DNA of 64,000 nucleotides from Homarus americanus (Eukaryota; Arthropoda; Malacostraca; Decapoda; Nephropidae): assembly GCF_018991925.1 (NCBI RefSeq), contig NW_024725520.1, forward strand, positions 209,501 to 273,500. Direction: 5' to 3'. The position numbers and the translations under genes are program-made. The notes below the pieces were generated by a model that saw only the letters and a program-made list of their open reading frames with translations, had not been told where the DNA came from and made no database searches. Shown one piece after another: positions 1-20,535 of this stretch. Position 1 is the stretch's first letter. Each line of letters starts with the position of its first letter.

Positions 1-277
1 AGGGATGAGAGAGTTGGTAAAGACTGGAGGTATATAGCGCTCATTTGAACACTTATAATATGTCAATCAGAAAGCCAAGTAAATAAATGTAAGCTGAGGT
101 TGTGATAGATCTTGTACGAATCTTGCGAAACAACTAATTGGTGAGACTCCGAAATATTTGAAAAAGGAAAAGTTAGTATGTAAGTAGTCGTAAATTTTTA
201 ACCTAAGAGAATACAGTATAGACGAAATGTAACACGATCCATTTAACTGGACAATAAAAACTAATGGATTATTTCAG

Positions 278-1117
278 GTGGGTAATGGCGGAATAGACCA
301 CGCTTACTGGGGACGACCTGAGGACATGACCATGAAGCGACCTTCCTATAAGATTGATGACGCTCACCCAGGTTAGTAAGTCGAGGCGCTGATGGGTATT
401 GGTGGAGAATCTACAATTGCTATCTACACTGTAGATAGTCTTGATATTGACTGCCTCCAAAAGGTCTTTTATGGGACCTGCGAGTTTCACTTTTATACCT
501 TTAAAATATAACATGTCATCTGAAAGTGATAATGAACATAGTGGCAAGAGTGTCAAAAGTGTGTCTGGTATTAAGATGATGAACATAACTGAGGAGTTTG
601 TGTCTCCCTGCAGGAACTGAGTTAGCTGCTGAGACAGCAGCTGCCCTCGCCGCTGCATCCATGGTTTTCTCGGTAAAGAATGATGCTTCTAGTGTCCCAG
701 TTTTCTGTTCCATCTACTGCATATGAGGCCTGTGCCTGACGCTCTGGCAGACCCACCTGTAGTTTTTTATGTTCCTGTTGTCATGTGTTGTGTCTCATGT
801 TCACGTTGTATAGTTTCCTGTTCTTGTTATTACCCCTACTCACCAGGTGTAATGAAACACTCCTGCCTTCACATCACAGCGAACTACCATTGTCTTATGA
901 CACGAGTCACCTCTTTTCACGACCTGCGAGCCACTTCCCTACCTACTTACGTACAGTACCTACTGTTTCCTTTTCTCATCGTTTACTTTCCTTTCCTCTT
1001 CAGCGTTGTACCGCAGATATTCTCACCATAGCTTGGCACTACCCTCTCTCTTACTGTAGTTGATGGAAAGTGTCTGTTTTCTTTAATATTCAGCTTTACA
1101 CTTACTACTACTACAAC

Positions 1118-1170
<53 letters not shown>

Positions 1171-4100
1171 TAATAATAATAAATAAAATCATCATTTAAG
1201 AGGATTAAAATAACATACACACACACACACACCACTAGTGTATATATATATATATATATATATGATAGTTACATTACCTTCGTTACTCACCTCCTCAGGA
1301 AGATAACCCAACCTACTCTTCGGAGATGTTAGACGTGGCCAAGGAACTCTACGACTTCGGCGACAAATTCCGTCTCACCTACGACAAATCCATCACCGAC
1401 GCCACCAGCTACTACCAGTACGTGTTGACCTTGTGTACTCTGGTGAATGTGTAGACTTTGGTAAATATGTGTACTGTGGGGAATGCGTCAACTCTGAAAA
1501 ATATATACACTGTAGTAAACATGTGTACTGTGGCGAGTATGTGTACTGTGGTAAACATGTGTTACGTGTTATGAACATTAGTGATAGATCGTGTACTATG
1601 GTGAACACATGTCAACGTTTGGGCGTCACCCTTCGACTTTAGTATTTCTTGGCGTGAATTATTCATCTTACACTAAAATCTCGTACACGTACAGTATAAT
1701 TATGTAAAAGATTAAACTTCCAAGATTCTTTAAATTCCCGGAAAAGATTCCTTCTTTTATTATTTGTTTACTCGTCCTCGTATTCCCTCCAGTTACTAAG
1801 CCTTCACAGACGGAATAAATTATTGGAATAAAAACTAGAGATACGTCGCTGTCCTCGAAAAACTCACTTCTCAGTTTTGCACCTTCCGAAAAACTCACCC
1901 CTCATAGTCCCCCCCCCCCTCCATTACACGACTTTCCACATTCTCTCTTAACTTACTCAATAATCATCATCACATTCCATTAGTCCAAATATATCTGAAC
2001 TAAAAATATTCCGCTGTTTCCTTGTTTGTCACTTTGCTATTTATACACTATCTGAATAACATACACAGCAGAATGTCATTGCAGAGACATATTCTCTTCC
2101 TTTATGGGTTTTCAAAAGCGAGGTATATGGATACCTTCAAGTGCTTTTCTGTCATTTGGCTTATCCTCCACAACAAAAGGGAAAGCTCAGGTATCAATTT
2201 AAGGCAGTATGTTATCTCTGTTACTCTATGGAGACCTAACAACACCAGCAGCTTGGTAACAAAATTAATTATTAGCAGAATGAAAGAATTGCCAGTATCA
2301 CCCTCTGGATCACGAGTATCAGTAGCCATTATCGTCACTTAATCTCAGCACCTGAGTGACTGTAAAATTTCCTCTCAGCTCGTGGAGTGGATACGGTGAC
2401 GAACTTTGCTGGGCGGCTCTGTGGCTGGCACGAGCAACAGGCGACGACGAATACCTCACCCGCGCCCGTGGCCACTGGGACGAGTTCGATCTTGGGTCAG
2501 GAGAAGTTAAACAGTTCTCTTGGGACGACAAGAGGCCTGGAGTCTTTGTAAGTTAATTCTAAATGGTTTAGTGAGAATAATATGAAGTTAACTCATACAT
2601 GACATTTTTCTTAGCAAATATATTCATGTATGTGCTCCCAGTCATTTTAGAATTTGTAATTGAAAAATGATTATGTGATATAAATGAATACAGTAATAAT
2701 ATCTGTGAAAACGTAGCGTTATTTGAAACTATTTCTTGGGTATAGAGTGAGGTGGAGGTTTGTAAGGTAATTGTTCTTGTCGGGCCACACTCAACTTCTT
2801 ATCTACTATCATGAGTCGTTCACCACCACAGTCACTCTTCTGGACGCTGGACGGCTCCAGTGACTATTCTGACCCCCTGAAGACCTATCTGGATTGGCTG
2901 AAGAACGGTGCTCTGTACACTCCAGAGGGTCTGGTCTACCTTGATGACTGGGGCTCCAACCGTCATGCTGCTAACGTTGCTTTCATCTCTCTATATGTGA
3001 GTTAAAATACCTTAGAGACATTGAATTACTCATCAAGCAATCTACTGTAATCTTTCATTTGTAGTTCATGATTGAATCATCTCTTATGAGGGTTTAAGTG
3101 GTAGGAAATGCGAGTCACTCAATCGGTCTTTTGACTTTTTGTCTCCTCAACTAGCGTGTGAGTAAACGAATGACAATTTTCCATGACGATACAGTCCTCT
3201 ACGTAACGTAAGAAAAATATATTGTCACTGAATTTAGTATTTTATTTTGACTCTTTCAGGCCGCCAAGAACGGCATGGACACAGAAGCCAACCAGAAGTG
3301 GGCGAGGGAACAGATTGGTCAACTGCTGGGCGCCAACTCCCGTTACCACAGGTCGTTCGTGGTGGGCTTCGGCGAGGACCCCCCTGAGAGGCCCCACCAC
3401 CGCTCCAGGTAAAAAAAAAAAAAATACAAAAAAATAAGTAAATAAAAAAAGTAAATTAAATAAAAACCGCCAGCATTTTCGCCTATATTCAACATGCGGT
3501 CTCTTTAGATTAACATTTTTTGATCCCACTTTTCTATCTCTGTATTTAGTGAATGTTGACACATGCAGAACTGTTAATGAATTGTATACATTTTAAGGTA
3601 TTTTCAATTTCAAGTAATTCTAAAGGGAGAGTTATCAACTCAAAGAATTTTCACGTCAGTGATAATCAGTATAAGTGGCGGTGTTCTTTGATAAACAGTG
3701 TTGTTTGTTGTTGGGCATTAAATTGTTCCTCTAGAATATCGAGCAAAATTGGTGATAATCCATTTTTATATTAAGAAAATATTGTACTACATCTGTTTTT
3801 TGTTATGTTTAATATTATATATACTAATCTGCTTCGGAGCTTCGACATTATTGTAATTAATTAATATTTTTTGCGTCCCCTTATGTATATTCAAAGAGGA
3901 ATTTTATTCTCAGGTGCCAACGGTGTGAGAGTTGGTATCACTCCAAGGTGCGCTGACTCAGTTTAAAAAAAATTACAATATCATATAATGCAAACTAAAT
4001 AACTACGTTGTTAATCATATGGCAATTAACATTATAGCTAAAAACTGCCTTTTAATTGAGTAATCTTCCTTTAACAATAAGTATTCAACATTCGATTTCA

Positions 4101-4928
4101 TATTTTTTCAAAGAACTCAAAGAAGCCTTTCTTCCTTAAAACAGAAAACAGGATTTTTTTTAATTTAATATTTTTTGCAATGTTAATTAAGAAACTAATA
4201 ACACAATAATTATTCTCATATTGACAGTCATTAAATATTTATATCACATGAGTCACGAGAAACACGTAAGAAGCTTACGTATAATTTCTATTCGTCTATT
4301 CGTCAGCTCCTGCCCGAACCCTCCAGCAGACTGCTCTGGTGCCCTCGGCAACCCCGGTCCTAACCCCCACGTCCTCTACGGTGCCCTCGTCGGAGGACCA
4401 GCCCAGGTTAGTACCAGTAACTTACTGTGTTAAATCAAACAAGATTTAAGAGTTTGGCAGATATGTACAGTACAGGATTTTCCCAGATAGCTGTACGCCG
4501 TACTGGGAGACTTTTCATCCTGTTTCATGAACCTCCGAGTTTTCTCAGCATTTCTCAGTGTTATTTCAATTAATATAACTTATTATCTCCACAAAGTTAA
4601 ATAACAATATCTGGCCTAATTGTTTTAATCCTCCTCTTCATTCGTGAACGAGTCTTTCAGTTGGTTAACTATTTTGGTTTTATTTGTGACCCTCTTCAGC
4701 TCCAAGCGAGGCCATTCAATCCACCGTGCTCGAGGGCACGACTTTTTGCTTCTTTTTAAATACTGTTCTACTGTGTTTCTAGCGTATACGTAAAATTGTC
4801 CGTATTTTATCTTACTCTAGAGCGGAGCGTACGAGGACAACCGCGAGGACTACCAGCACAACGAGGTGGCCTGCGACTACAACGCTGCCTTCACCGGAGC
4901 TCTGGCCGCCCTCGTCGAGATTAGTTAG
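278..4928 (+). CDS. GH9 endo-beta-1,4-glucanase gene A, 3' part (exons 8-15)
   Basis: Cellulase of glycoside hydrolase family 9, which cleaves internal beta-1,4 bonds of cellulose by inversion. The window edge removes the first seven exons (signal peptide, CBM2-like domain and DAGDH motif). Eight exons are read: 278-371, 614-672, 1299-1417, 2379-2547, 2832-2996, 3260-3408, 4307-4406, 4821-4928. All have AG/GT borders, and every length matches the other copies. They join without a stop to 320 residues ending in TAG. Visible GH9 marks are [28 protein letters not shown], the family motif ending in PERPHHRSS, and [20 protein letters not shown] with the general-acid Glu. The frame is intact, so the gene looks functional. 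It is closest to gene D in exons 10-13 (for example the [18 protein letters not shown] stretch). Exon 11 encodes RPGVF where the paralogues have RAGVF. Boundaries are inferred from splice consensus and paralogue agreement, not from transcripts. Confidence 0.93.
1119..1263. repeat. (AAT)n, (CA)n and (TA)n microsatellites in intron 9 of gene A
   Basis: Three adjacent simple repeats just before exon 10: (AAT)n about 1119-1184, (CA)n about 1216-1232 and (TA)n about 1240-1263. Confidence 0.9.
1418..1620 (+). repeat. Degenerate tandem repeat at the start of intron 10, gene A
   Basis: From the exon 10 donor, copies of a GTGTACTGTGGTGAACAT-like unit (about 18-24 bp) recur to about 1615. Shorter versions start at the same donor in B (14742-14820) and C (30313-30470). 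Confidence 0.7.
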
Positions 4929-5463
4929 ATTTATTAACCTGATGTACACCTTCCTAGGAATTAATTCAGCGACTCTGTATCTTCTTTGCTTATCACTTCC
5001 ATCTGTATTTCTTCTCGCAGTCTCTATCAGTATTAACCTGCCTATGTAAATGATGAAGAGTTAATAAATGCAGCAGAAATATAATTCGATTTGATTTTCT
5101 CAGCCTTGCTCCCCCACTAGCAAATTTGTTCTACATTCAACACCACACACACACACACCCACACACACACACAACGCTAATATATTTTCGTATGCTATTT
5201 AAATGTACTGTTATAAGTGGGTGTTACGACAAGGAACTTCAACTCGATATATAGTACTTCAGTAGCTGTACCCGTGAGACACACCCACACTACAGTTATA
5301 TGAAAAGCATCACCCACCATCACTCAGCCACTGACTACAATTCTCTCTTAATCTATCTCCCCGTGCCAGAGTGTCATATGTCATTGCGGTGTTAATCATT
5401 GCTTCTTTAGTTTTCAACCATTAGTTCCTCCTCCTCCTCCTTCTCCTCCTCCCCCTCTTCCTT

Positions 5464-5498
<35 letters not shown>

Positions 5499-5562
5499 AT
5501 TTCTCTCCAGTCTTTCATTTCGTTTTGAGATTCACACCAGGATCGTTAACACCTTTCTAGAC
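4929..5562. other. 3' flank of gene A, no gene seen
   Basis: Contains the 3' UTR with its polyadenylation signal, a (CA)n run at about 5141-5176, a pyrimidine-rich tract and an (ATC)n run at about 5465-5500. No coding feature is supported. Confidence 0.6.
5063..5068 (+). terminator. Polyadenylation signal of gene A
   Basis: AATAAA 135 bp after the stop codon of gene A. Canonical hexamer at a normal 3' UTR distance. Confidence 0.6.
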
Positions 5563-5800
5563 TTGCAGTCCCTAGACAGACGAACAGTGCGGGGAGATAC
5601 GATAGAAGTATTTAAGTGGGTGAAAGGAATCAATAAAGGTGACATAGATAAAGTTCTTATAATATCCGAGCAGGATAGGACTCGGAGCAACGGATTTAAG
5701 TTGGATAAGTTTAGGTTTAGGAGGGAGATAGGAAGGAACTGGTTCACAAATAGGGTGGTGGACGAGTGGAACAAGCTTAGCAACTTTGTAGTAGGTGCCC
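5540..5800 (+). mobile_element. CR1/L2-like LINE remnant (reverse transcriptase C-terminus)
   Basis: An open frame from 5563 carries the LERRRVRGD..EV-like block (here RRTVRGDTIEVFKWV) and RREIGRNWFTNRVVDEWNKL, which is the C-terminal region of CR1-type reverse transcriptases. Only about 75 residues remain. A remnant of the same subfamily lies in opposite orientation after gene D (43175-43395). After it, three short copies of a CCTCACTCTACC motif occur at 5798-5870. Confidence 0.8.
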
Positions 5801-5956
5801 CTCACTCTACCTCGATGTGACACATTCCTCACTCTACCTAGCCTGTGACACATTCCTCACTCTACCTCCCCTCAAAAACCAAATATTCCTAACAAAGATA
5901 ACTGCGGACTAATACCTGGTCATCCTAGCCTCCTCAGGTCATCTGTATGGCTGCCA

Positions 5957-7302
5957 TTACACTGGGCTGCATTTGAAAAAAAAAATTCATGAGGTGCGGG
6001 ATTTCTTAGCTGATTCTTTATGTATTTTGCGTGCTAATTCCAAAAATGCCATTCATTTTGCCCAATCAGGTCAGATTTTTATGCTATGGGAATTAGGAAA
6101 AAATCGAAATTCTTAAATATGATGTCAAAACTTTTATGCAAAATATATCATAAGAAATGTAACCACAACACATAGGACCAAAATATGTCAACTACATAGA
6201 TGCCTTTACAGTTAGACATGCATAAATGGCTGTCGCAGAGAATTTCTTTGGTGGTTGGTGTCTGGGGCGTCCCGTTTCAGACACCAACAGTAGTCGGCGA
6301 GCATGTTGATATCCCAGCGACCCTGGTACCGCTCCTCCATTACACGGATATCTTGATGGAAGCGTTCTCCTTGTTCCTCACTCACATCACCACAGTTCTC
6401 TGGAAAGTAGTCCAAGTGGGAGCTGAGGAAGTGCATCTTGATGGACATGCGTGCACCAAGAACTTTGTAGCTCAGAAGTAGGTCCTCAACAACTCGTTCA
6501 TACTCTGGACTTCTGTAGTTGCCAAGAAAATTGGAGACAATAGACTTAAAGGCATGCCAGGCTTTCTTCTCATTTACATCCATGCTGCAATCAAACTTGG
6601 GATCTTTGAAAAGCTCTCTGATCTGAGGGCCATCAAAAATTCCTGCATTCAGCTTTGCCTCACTGACTTTTGGAAATTTTTCTTTCAGAAAATTGAAAGC
6701 CTGGCTTTTTTTGTCCAGTGCCTTTTCAAAGTTTTTGAACAGACCGAGCTTGATGTGCAGTGGCGGAAGAAGAATGTTCTGAGGATTCACCAGAGCATGG
6801 GCAACAACATTGTGAGAACCTGGAGTAAGTCCACTTCTTGCAGGCCAGTCACATTGCATGTAGTGCTGCTTGTCTGCTCGACTATCCCACAGACAGAGGA
6901 AACATGCCATGTACCACCAGATGAAAAAGAAATTTAATTGTGAAAAAACATATGTAAAAAAGCACGGACATATACTCTTTTCCTTTGCGTCACGGCGGAC
7001 ATTTAAATGGCCGGCGAGCACGTGGGTGTATTTAAATGCATCGTAAGGGCATTAAAACTGACCGAAATCTTTTCTGTGAGGCTTGCCAATGTCTCGGATG
7101 ATTTTTTTAATGAACGAATATGAGAACCCCATTTTGAGCGAAAAATGCCAATATTTTACCTGAATCTCCGCTTAAAATGCTATAGCACAAAATTCTAACC
7201 TGATTGAGCAAAATGGATAACATTTTTGAGATCAGCGTGCAAAATACACCCAGAAAAGCTTAATAATACACAAACCTCAAAAACTATGCAGGGCAGTGTT
7301 AT
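5957..7302 (-). mobile_element. Unit bounded by long inverted repeats, carrying an unclassified ORF
   Basis: The left arm (about 5957-6088) and the right arm (about 7181-7302, reverse complement) align over their length. Shared blocks include TTACACTG..CTGCAT at the outer ends, GTATTTTGC, CATTTTGC and CAATCAGGT. The arms are imperfect (roughly three quarters identical by eye) and point outward around the ORF at 6212-7021. This architecture suggests a DNA transposon or fold-back element. No target-site duplication was identified, so the ends are provisional. Confidence 0.6.
6212..7021 (-). pseudogene. Unclassified arthropod-type repetitive ORF (269 residues, probably N-terminally truncated)
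   Basis: Open frame of 269 codons. From about residue 40 the sequence reads CFLCLWDSRADKQHY, then LLPPLHIKLGLFKNF, then GNYRSPEYERVVEDLL, then SSHLDYFPENCGD, EQGERFHQDI and DYCWCLKRDAPD. From memory this matches a high-copy uncharacterised protein family found in many arthropod and some cnidarian genomes; I know no assigned function. Residues 1-39 are Phe/Trp-rich and do not look like the family, so the upstream half is probably lost. The frame is enclosed by inverted repeats at 5957-6088 and 7181-7302. It may be a transposase or a passenger gene; no catalytic triad can be named. Confidence 0.6.
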
Positions 7303-8363
7303 AGATCACCAGGTCCAAACATGTTTGACAATTTGACATGTATGGAAGATTTATTTTCCCAAACCTCCAACAGACATTTGTTTCTCCTTCTCTGAATGTT
7401 TTCACTATGACCTAATTTACGTATTATTGATGATATTTTGTTTCTACACGTAGGTTTATATGCCGTGGTAAGAATCGCACATTAATGACTTTTAACGTAG
7501 TGGTAAGCATAATACCTGAGAATTTTTATGAGAGGCTGGAATTTTTAAGCGAATGACCTAGATTTTCCTACTGTTTTGATGAGTCTGGAACACAACACAT
7601 TTAAATCCTGGATCGGGGTCCCGTATTTTGTCTCCTTACAGTTGTCCCTTGAGCTTGCTGTCCTCCCTGCTCCAGCTGCAACCTAGGAAATGGGTAAGTG
7701 CCAGGGTGGAAGCTTGTGTGTAATACCACATCAGCTGTTTATCATTATTAAAAGGTACCAGTGTAATTCCATCAGTGCACTTATTGTCAAATCTGTGGGT
7801 TTGCATTTCCGTCTGCACTACGCAGCCACAGTGGTCAGGCCAACCCCCAGATGCCCCACAGTTGAAAGCATGGGTACTGTGCTGGTCTGTTACTGATCAT
7901 CCAGAGATTCTTGTATAGCGTGTAGCTCTTCAGATATCACACTAGTCTTCCTGCGGGCTACATGTTCACTTTAAATATTTTAATTTGGCGGTGCAGGCAG
8001 AAGAACTTTCACAAATCTGAGGGTACTGAAAGAGGCAGGCCTATCATCTGGAGGTACCCTGACACGGTAATTCCTTTGCTGTAATATTTCTAATGACGTA
8101 AGTAAGTAAATAAAAATGCATTCACGCAATCATGTTCATGACGTCAGCAGTGTGGTAGCCGTTTGTCCAGTTGACGTGGCAGAGCTTCGTGGCACCCGCC
8201 GTGCTCCACACAGCGTTCGTATCTTCTGTTTGGTTCGTGGAGCCTAATTTTCTCCCTCCTCTTAACAAACACACTTTAACACACTAAATCACAAACGTAC
8301 GTACAAATATACACAAACACATATATGTACGCCCTCAAAACACACACACACACACACACACAC
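7303..8363. other. Intergenic stretch, no gene recognised
   Basis: Open frames here are short and unconvincing. The only supported items are the repeat shared with the upstream region of gene C (7986-8170) and a (CA)n run at about 8340-8363. Confidence 0.5.
7986..8170 (+). repeat. Upstream segment of gene B shared with gene C
   Basis: Begins GCGGTGCAGGCA and ends with an AGTGTGGTRGCCGT block. It aligns with 23831-24000, which sits at a similar distance before gene C (1.7 kb and 1.5 kb before the ATG). Best read as part of the duplicated B/C unit. Confidence 0.65.
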
Positions 8364-9595
<1,232 letters not shown>

Positions 9596-9603
9596 TGACG
9601 TCA
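9596..9603 (+). promoter_or_regulatory. CRE/ATF-like TGACGTCA upstream of gene B
   Basis: Perfect palindrome TGACGTCA, 47 bp before the TATA box. A second TGACGT core lies at 9585-9590. The same core occurs upstream of genes C and D, so it may bind a bZIP (CREB/ATF) factor; the role is inferred. Confidence 0.45.
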
Positions 9604-9642
9604 GGGAGGTGGGCCAGGTGACTGGTGTGACCATCAAGTGTG

Positions 9643-9649
9643 TATAAAA
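9643..9649 (+). promoter_or_regulatory. TATA box of gene B
   Basis: TATAAAA 56 bp before the ATG. It is placed like the TATA boxes of C and D, followed by a pyrimidine-rich leader (CTCTTCTGCTGCA) shared with gene C. Confidence 0.75.
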
Positions 9650-9698
9650 GAGAGCGAACATCTTCCTCCTACACCAGTCTCTTCTGCTGCATATAGAC

Positions 9699-18536
<8,838 letters not shown>

Positions 18537-18561
18537 CTCCCTTCTTCAATCACTTCTCATT

Positions 18562-18567
18562 AATAAA
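18562..18567 (+). terminator. Polyadenylation signal of gene B
   Basis: AATAAA 26 bp after the stop codon of gene B. This implies a very short 3' UTR. Confidence 0.6.
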
Positions 18568-18651
18568 CACAACAGAAATTCAATGTTTTTCTTTTAATTT
18601 ACTTCTATTTACCCCCAAGGAAAATAAACATACACCTAAATTATGATAGGA

Positions 18652-18691
18652 CTGTATGTATGTATGTATGTATGTATGTATGTATGTATGT
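18652..18691. repeat. (TATG)n microsatellite
   Basis: About ten copies of a tetranucleotide, 115 bp after the stop codon of gene B. Confidence 0.95.
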
Positions 18692-18693
18692 AT

Positions 18694-18914
18694 TGTGACC
18701 TACTGTACACCACATGTATCCTGAGACAAAACCTGGACCTTCACCACTCTCTCTACCTCAGTATATTCTCTTGGTCTATCTCTTCCTCCACACCACCTTC
18801 TTCACTACTGGCTTCTGCACCCATATATATCCGTCTCATCTATCCTGTCATCACGCTCTTGTGTTCTCTAATCCATTCACAAGAGAACCATCCCAGCCTC
18901 ATCTCTCCCCGCTG
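18694..18914 (+). repeat. Downstream segment of gene B shared with gene C
   Basis: Begins TGTGACCTACTGTACAC and ends CATCTCTCCCCGCTG. It is alignable with 34227-34433 with small indels. It lies 3' of B and 3' of C, so it probably belongs to the duplicated unit, although a dispersed repeat is possible. Confidence 0.65.
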
Positions 18915-19985
18915 TATGTGAATATTGTCAAGGTCCACAACACTCTAAAGATCTCAGTGATATACAGAAGACAAGGATGTGAAAGTTACATGGTACGTTA
19001 AATGTGATAAAGATTGAGATAAGGAGTACAAATACATTTTAAATTTCAAATCATCGGTGTATTTGTGGAACTGACCGTGATAACTGACTGAAAGGTAAGT
19101 AGATATATTTATATAAGATTAATATTGAGGTATTTTTGCCATGTCAACAAGTAGTGATATATGGATGTCAACACCACCATTGAATATATGTGGTCGTTTT
19201 AGGAAGCTATGTTTAACATCCTATTTCGTGCATATTGTATCATTCTCTTCGAGATATGTTTTTCTTTTTTTTCGTAGCTACACAACTACTTCCTTAGCGA
19301 AGAAACCAACGTTACATGAAAACAGTAACAATGATCGCTACTCTTTGGTTTAAACGACGGAATTTCAGGAGTCAAGGCGCCATCTGGTTTGTGTCCCCAG
19401 TAATATAACTCGGGACGACTCCTAAGCCTCCCCCCACCACTACCTGACTCTCTTCCTACAGCGCGGAAGTGACAACGCGAACCTCAAGACCCTCGACGGT
19501 GGAACTCAAGTAAATTTACTGGAGTTAACCCACCAAGCCTAAATCACTCTTTTTCCTTGATAACAACGTCAATCTGCTATGTCACTGTTTGGTGGCGAGA
19601 AACACAACATCACTATTACCGCTAAGTGACTACATCCTTGACCACCGAAGGGTCAAGACGTACCTGGTGCTCCTCTCGGAGCAGCCAGGTCAACTGTTAA
19701 GTTGGCCCATACCAACCCCCTCCCCTGAACCCTCCTCCCCACCGGAATATCAACAAGTTCTACCCAGAAGTTACAATTTCATTTAGGAAAGGAACGGAAC
19801 CAGTGTTAAACAGAGGTGAACAGTGGTGAACAGTGCTGAAGTCAGTGAGAACAACTCAACAGTAACAGTCGTACCCAATTTAACCTTCACACAGTGAGGT
19901 CCCAGGTACCCAGTGATAACGGCCCGTGAAACCCAACAACAACCAGCGATGTGTTAATCCGTCTACGATAGGAAAGCCTAAGACC
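18915..19985. other. Intergenic stretch, no gene recognised
   Basis: Several short open frames without recognisable domains. A TTCCTACAG acceptor-like site lies at about 19452, but no exon can be supported. Confidence 0.4.
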
Positions 19986-19989
19986 ACAC

Positions 19990-20350
19990 CTCACTCATAT
20001 AACACCATCTGTGAGGGAATTACTACACCACATGTCCCTCATAACACCATATGTGAGGGAATTACTACACCACGTCAGGCCCCTCATAACACCATCTGTG
20101 AGGGAATTACTACACCACGTGATGCCCCTCATAACACCATCTGTGAGGGAGTTACTACACCACGTGAGGTCCCTCATAACACCATCTGTGAGGTAATTAC
20201 TACACCACGTGAGGTCCCTCATAACACCATCTGTGAGGGAATTACTACACCACGTGAGGTCCCTCATAACACCATCTGTGAGGGAATTACTACACCACGT
20301 GAGAGTGAGCTCCTCCTAACACCATCTGGGAGGGAGTTACTACACTACGA
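19990..20350 (+). repeat. 45-bp minisatellite, about 8 copies
   Basis: Unit contains CCCTCATAACACCATCTGTG. Copies start at 19999, 20041, 20086, 20131, 20176, 20221 and 20266, followed by a diverged copy. Because 45 is a multiple of three, several frames stay open on both strands (for example period NTICEGITTPREVPH). This is a property of the repeat, not evidence of a protein. Confidence 0.9.
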
Positions 20351-20384
20351 GTTTGCTGTTCAACACCTACATTAATCTGTATGT

Positions 20385-20535
20385 TCACTGTATGTTCCTT
20401 TACCTTTCTCTAATGAAGGCTTTTGTTAAACCACCAATGTATGTAATAAGTCATTTATGTCCAATGTATATTTTCAACCTTCGGGCTGCAGAATTTTTTC
20501 AATAAACCGTTAATTATTATTATTATTATTATTAT
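20385..20535 (+). mobile_element. LINE 3' UTR remnant with (ATT)n tail
   Basis: Ends CAATAAACCGTTAATTATTATT, matching the tail of the LINE at 8364-9187. Only the 3' UTR is left, or its coding part was replaced by the 45-bp minisatellite. Confidence 0.6.

Noticed and set aside
7636..7900. Possible exon (TTACAG acceptor near 7640 and GTAAGT donor near 7692)
   Set aside because: The enclosed sequence is too short, has no homology to the cellulase exons, and no partner exon was found.
19990..20350. Regularly spaced repeats resembling a CRISPR array
   Set aside because: Repeats are contiguous without unique spacers, and the window is clearly eukaryotic.
19926..20375. 149-codon repetitive frame (NTICEGITTP period)
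   Set aside because: Starts at GTG and follows a 45-bp minisatellite; the minus strand is equally open.
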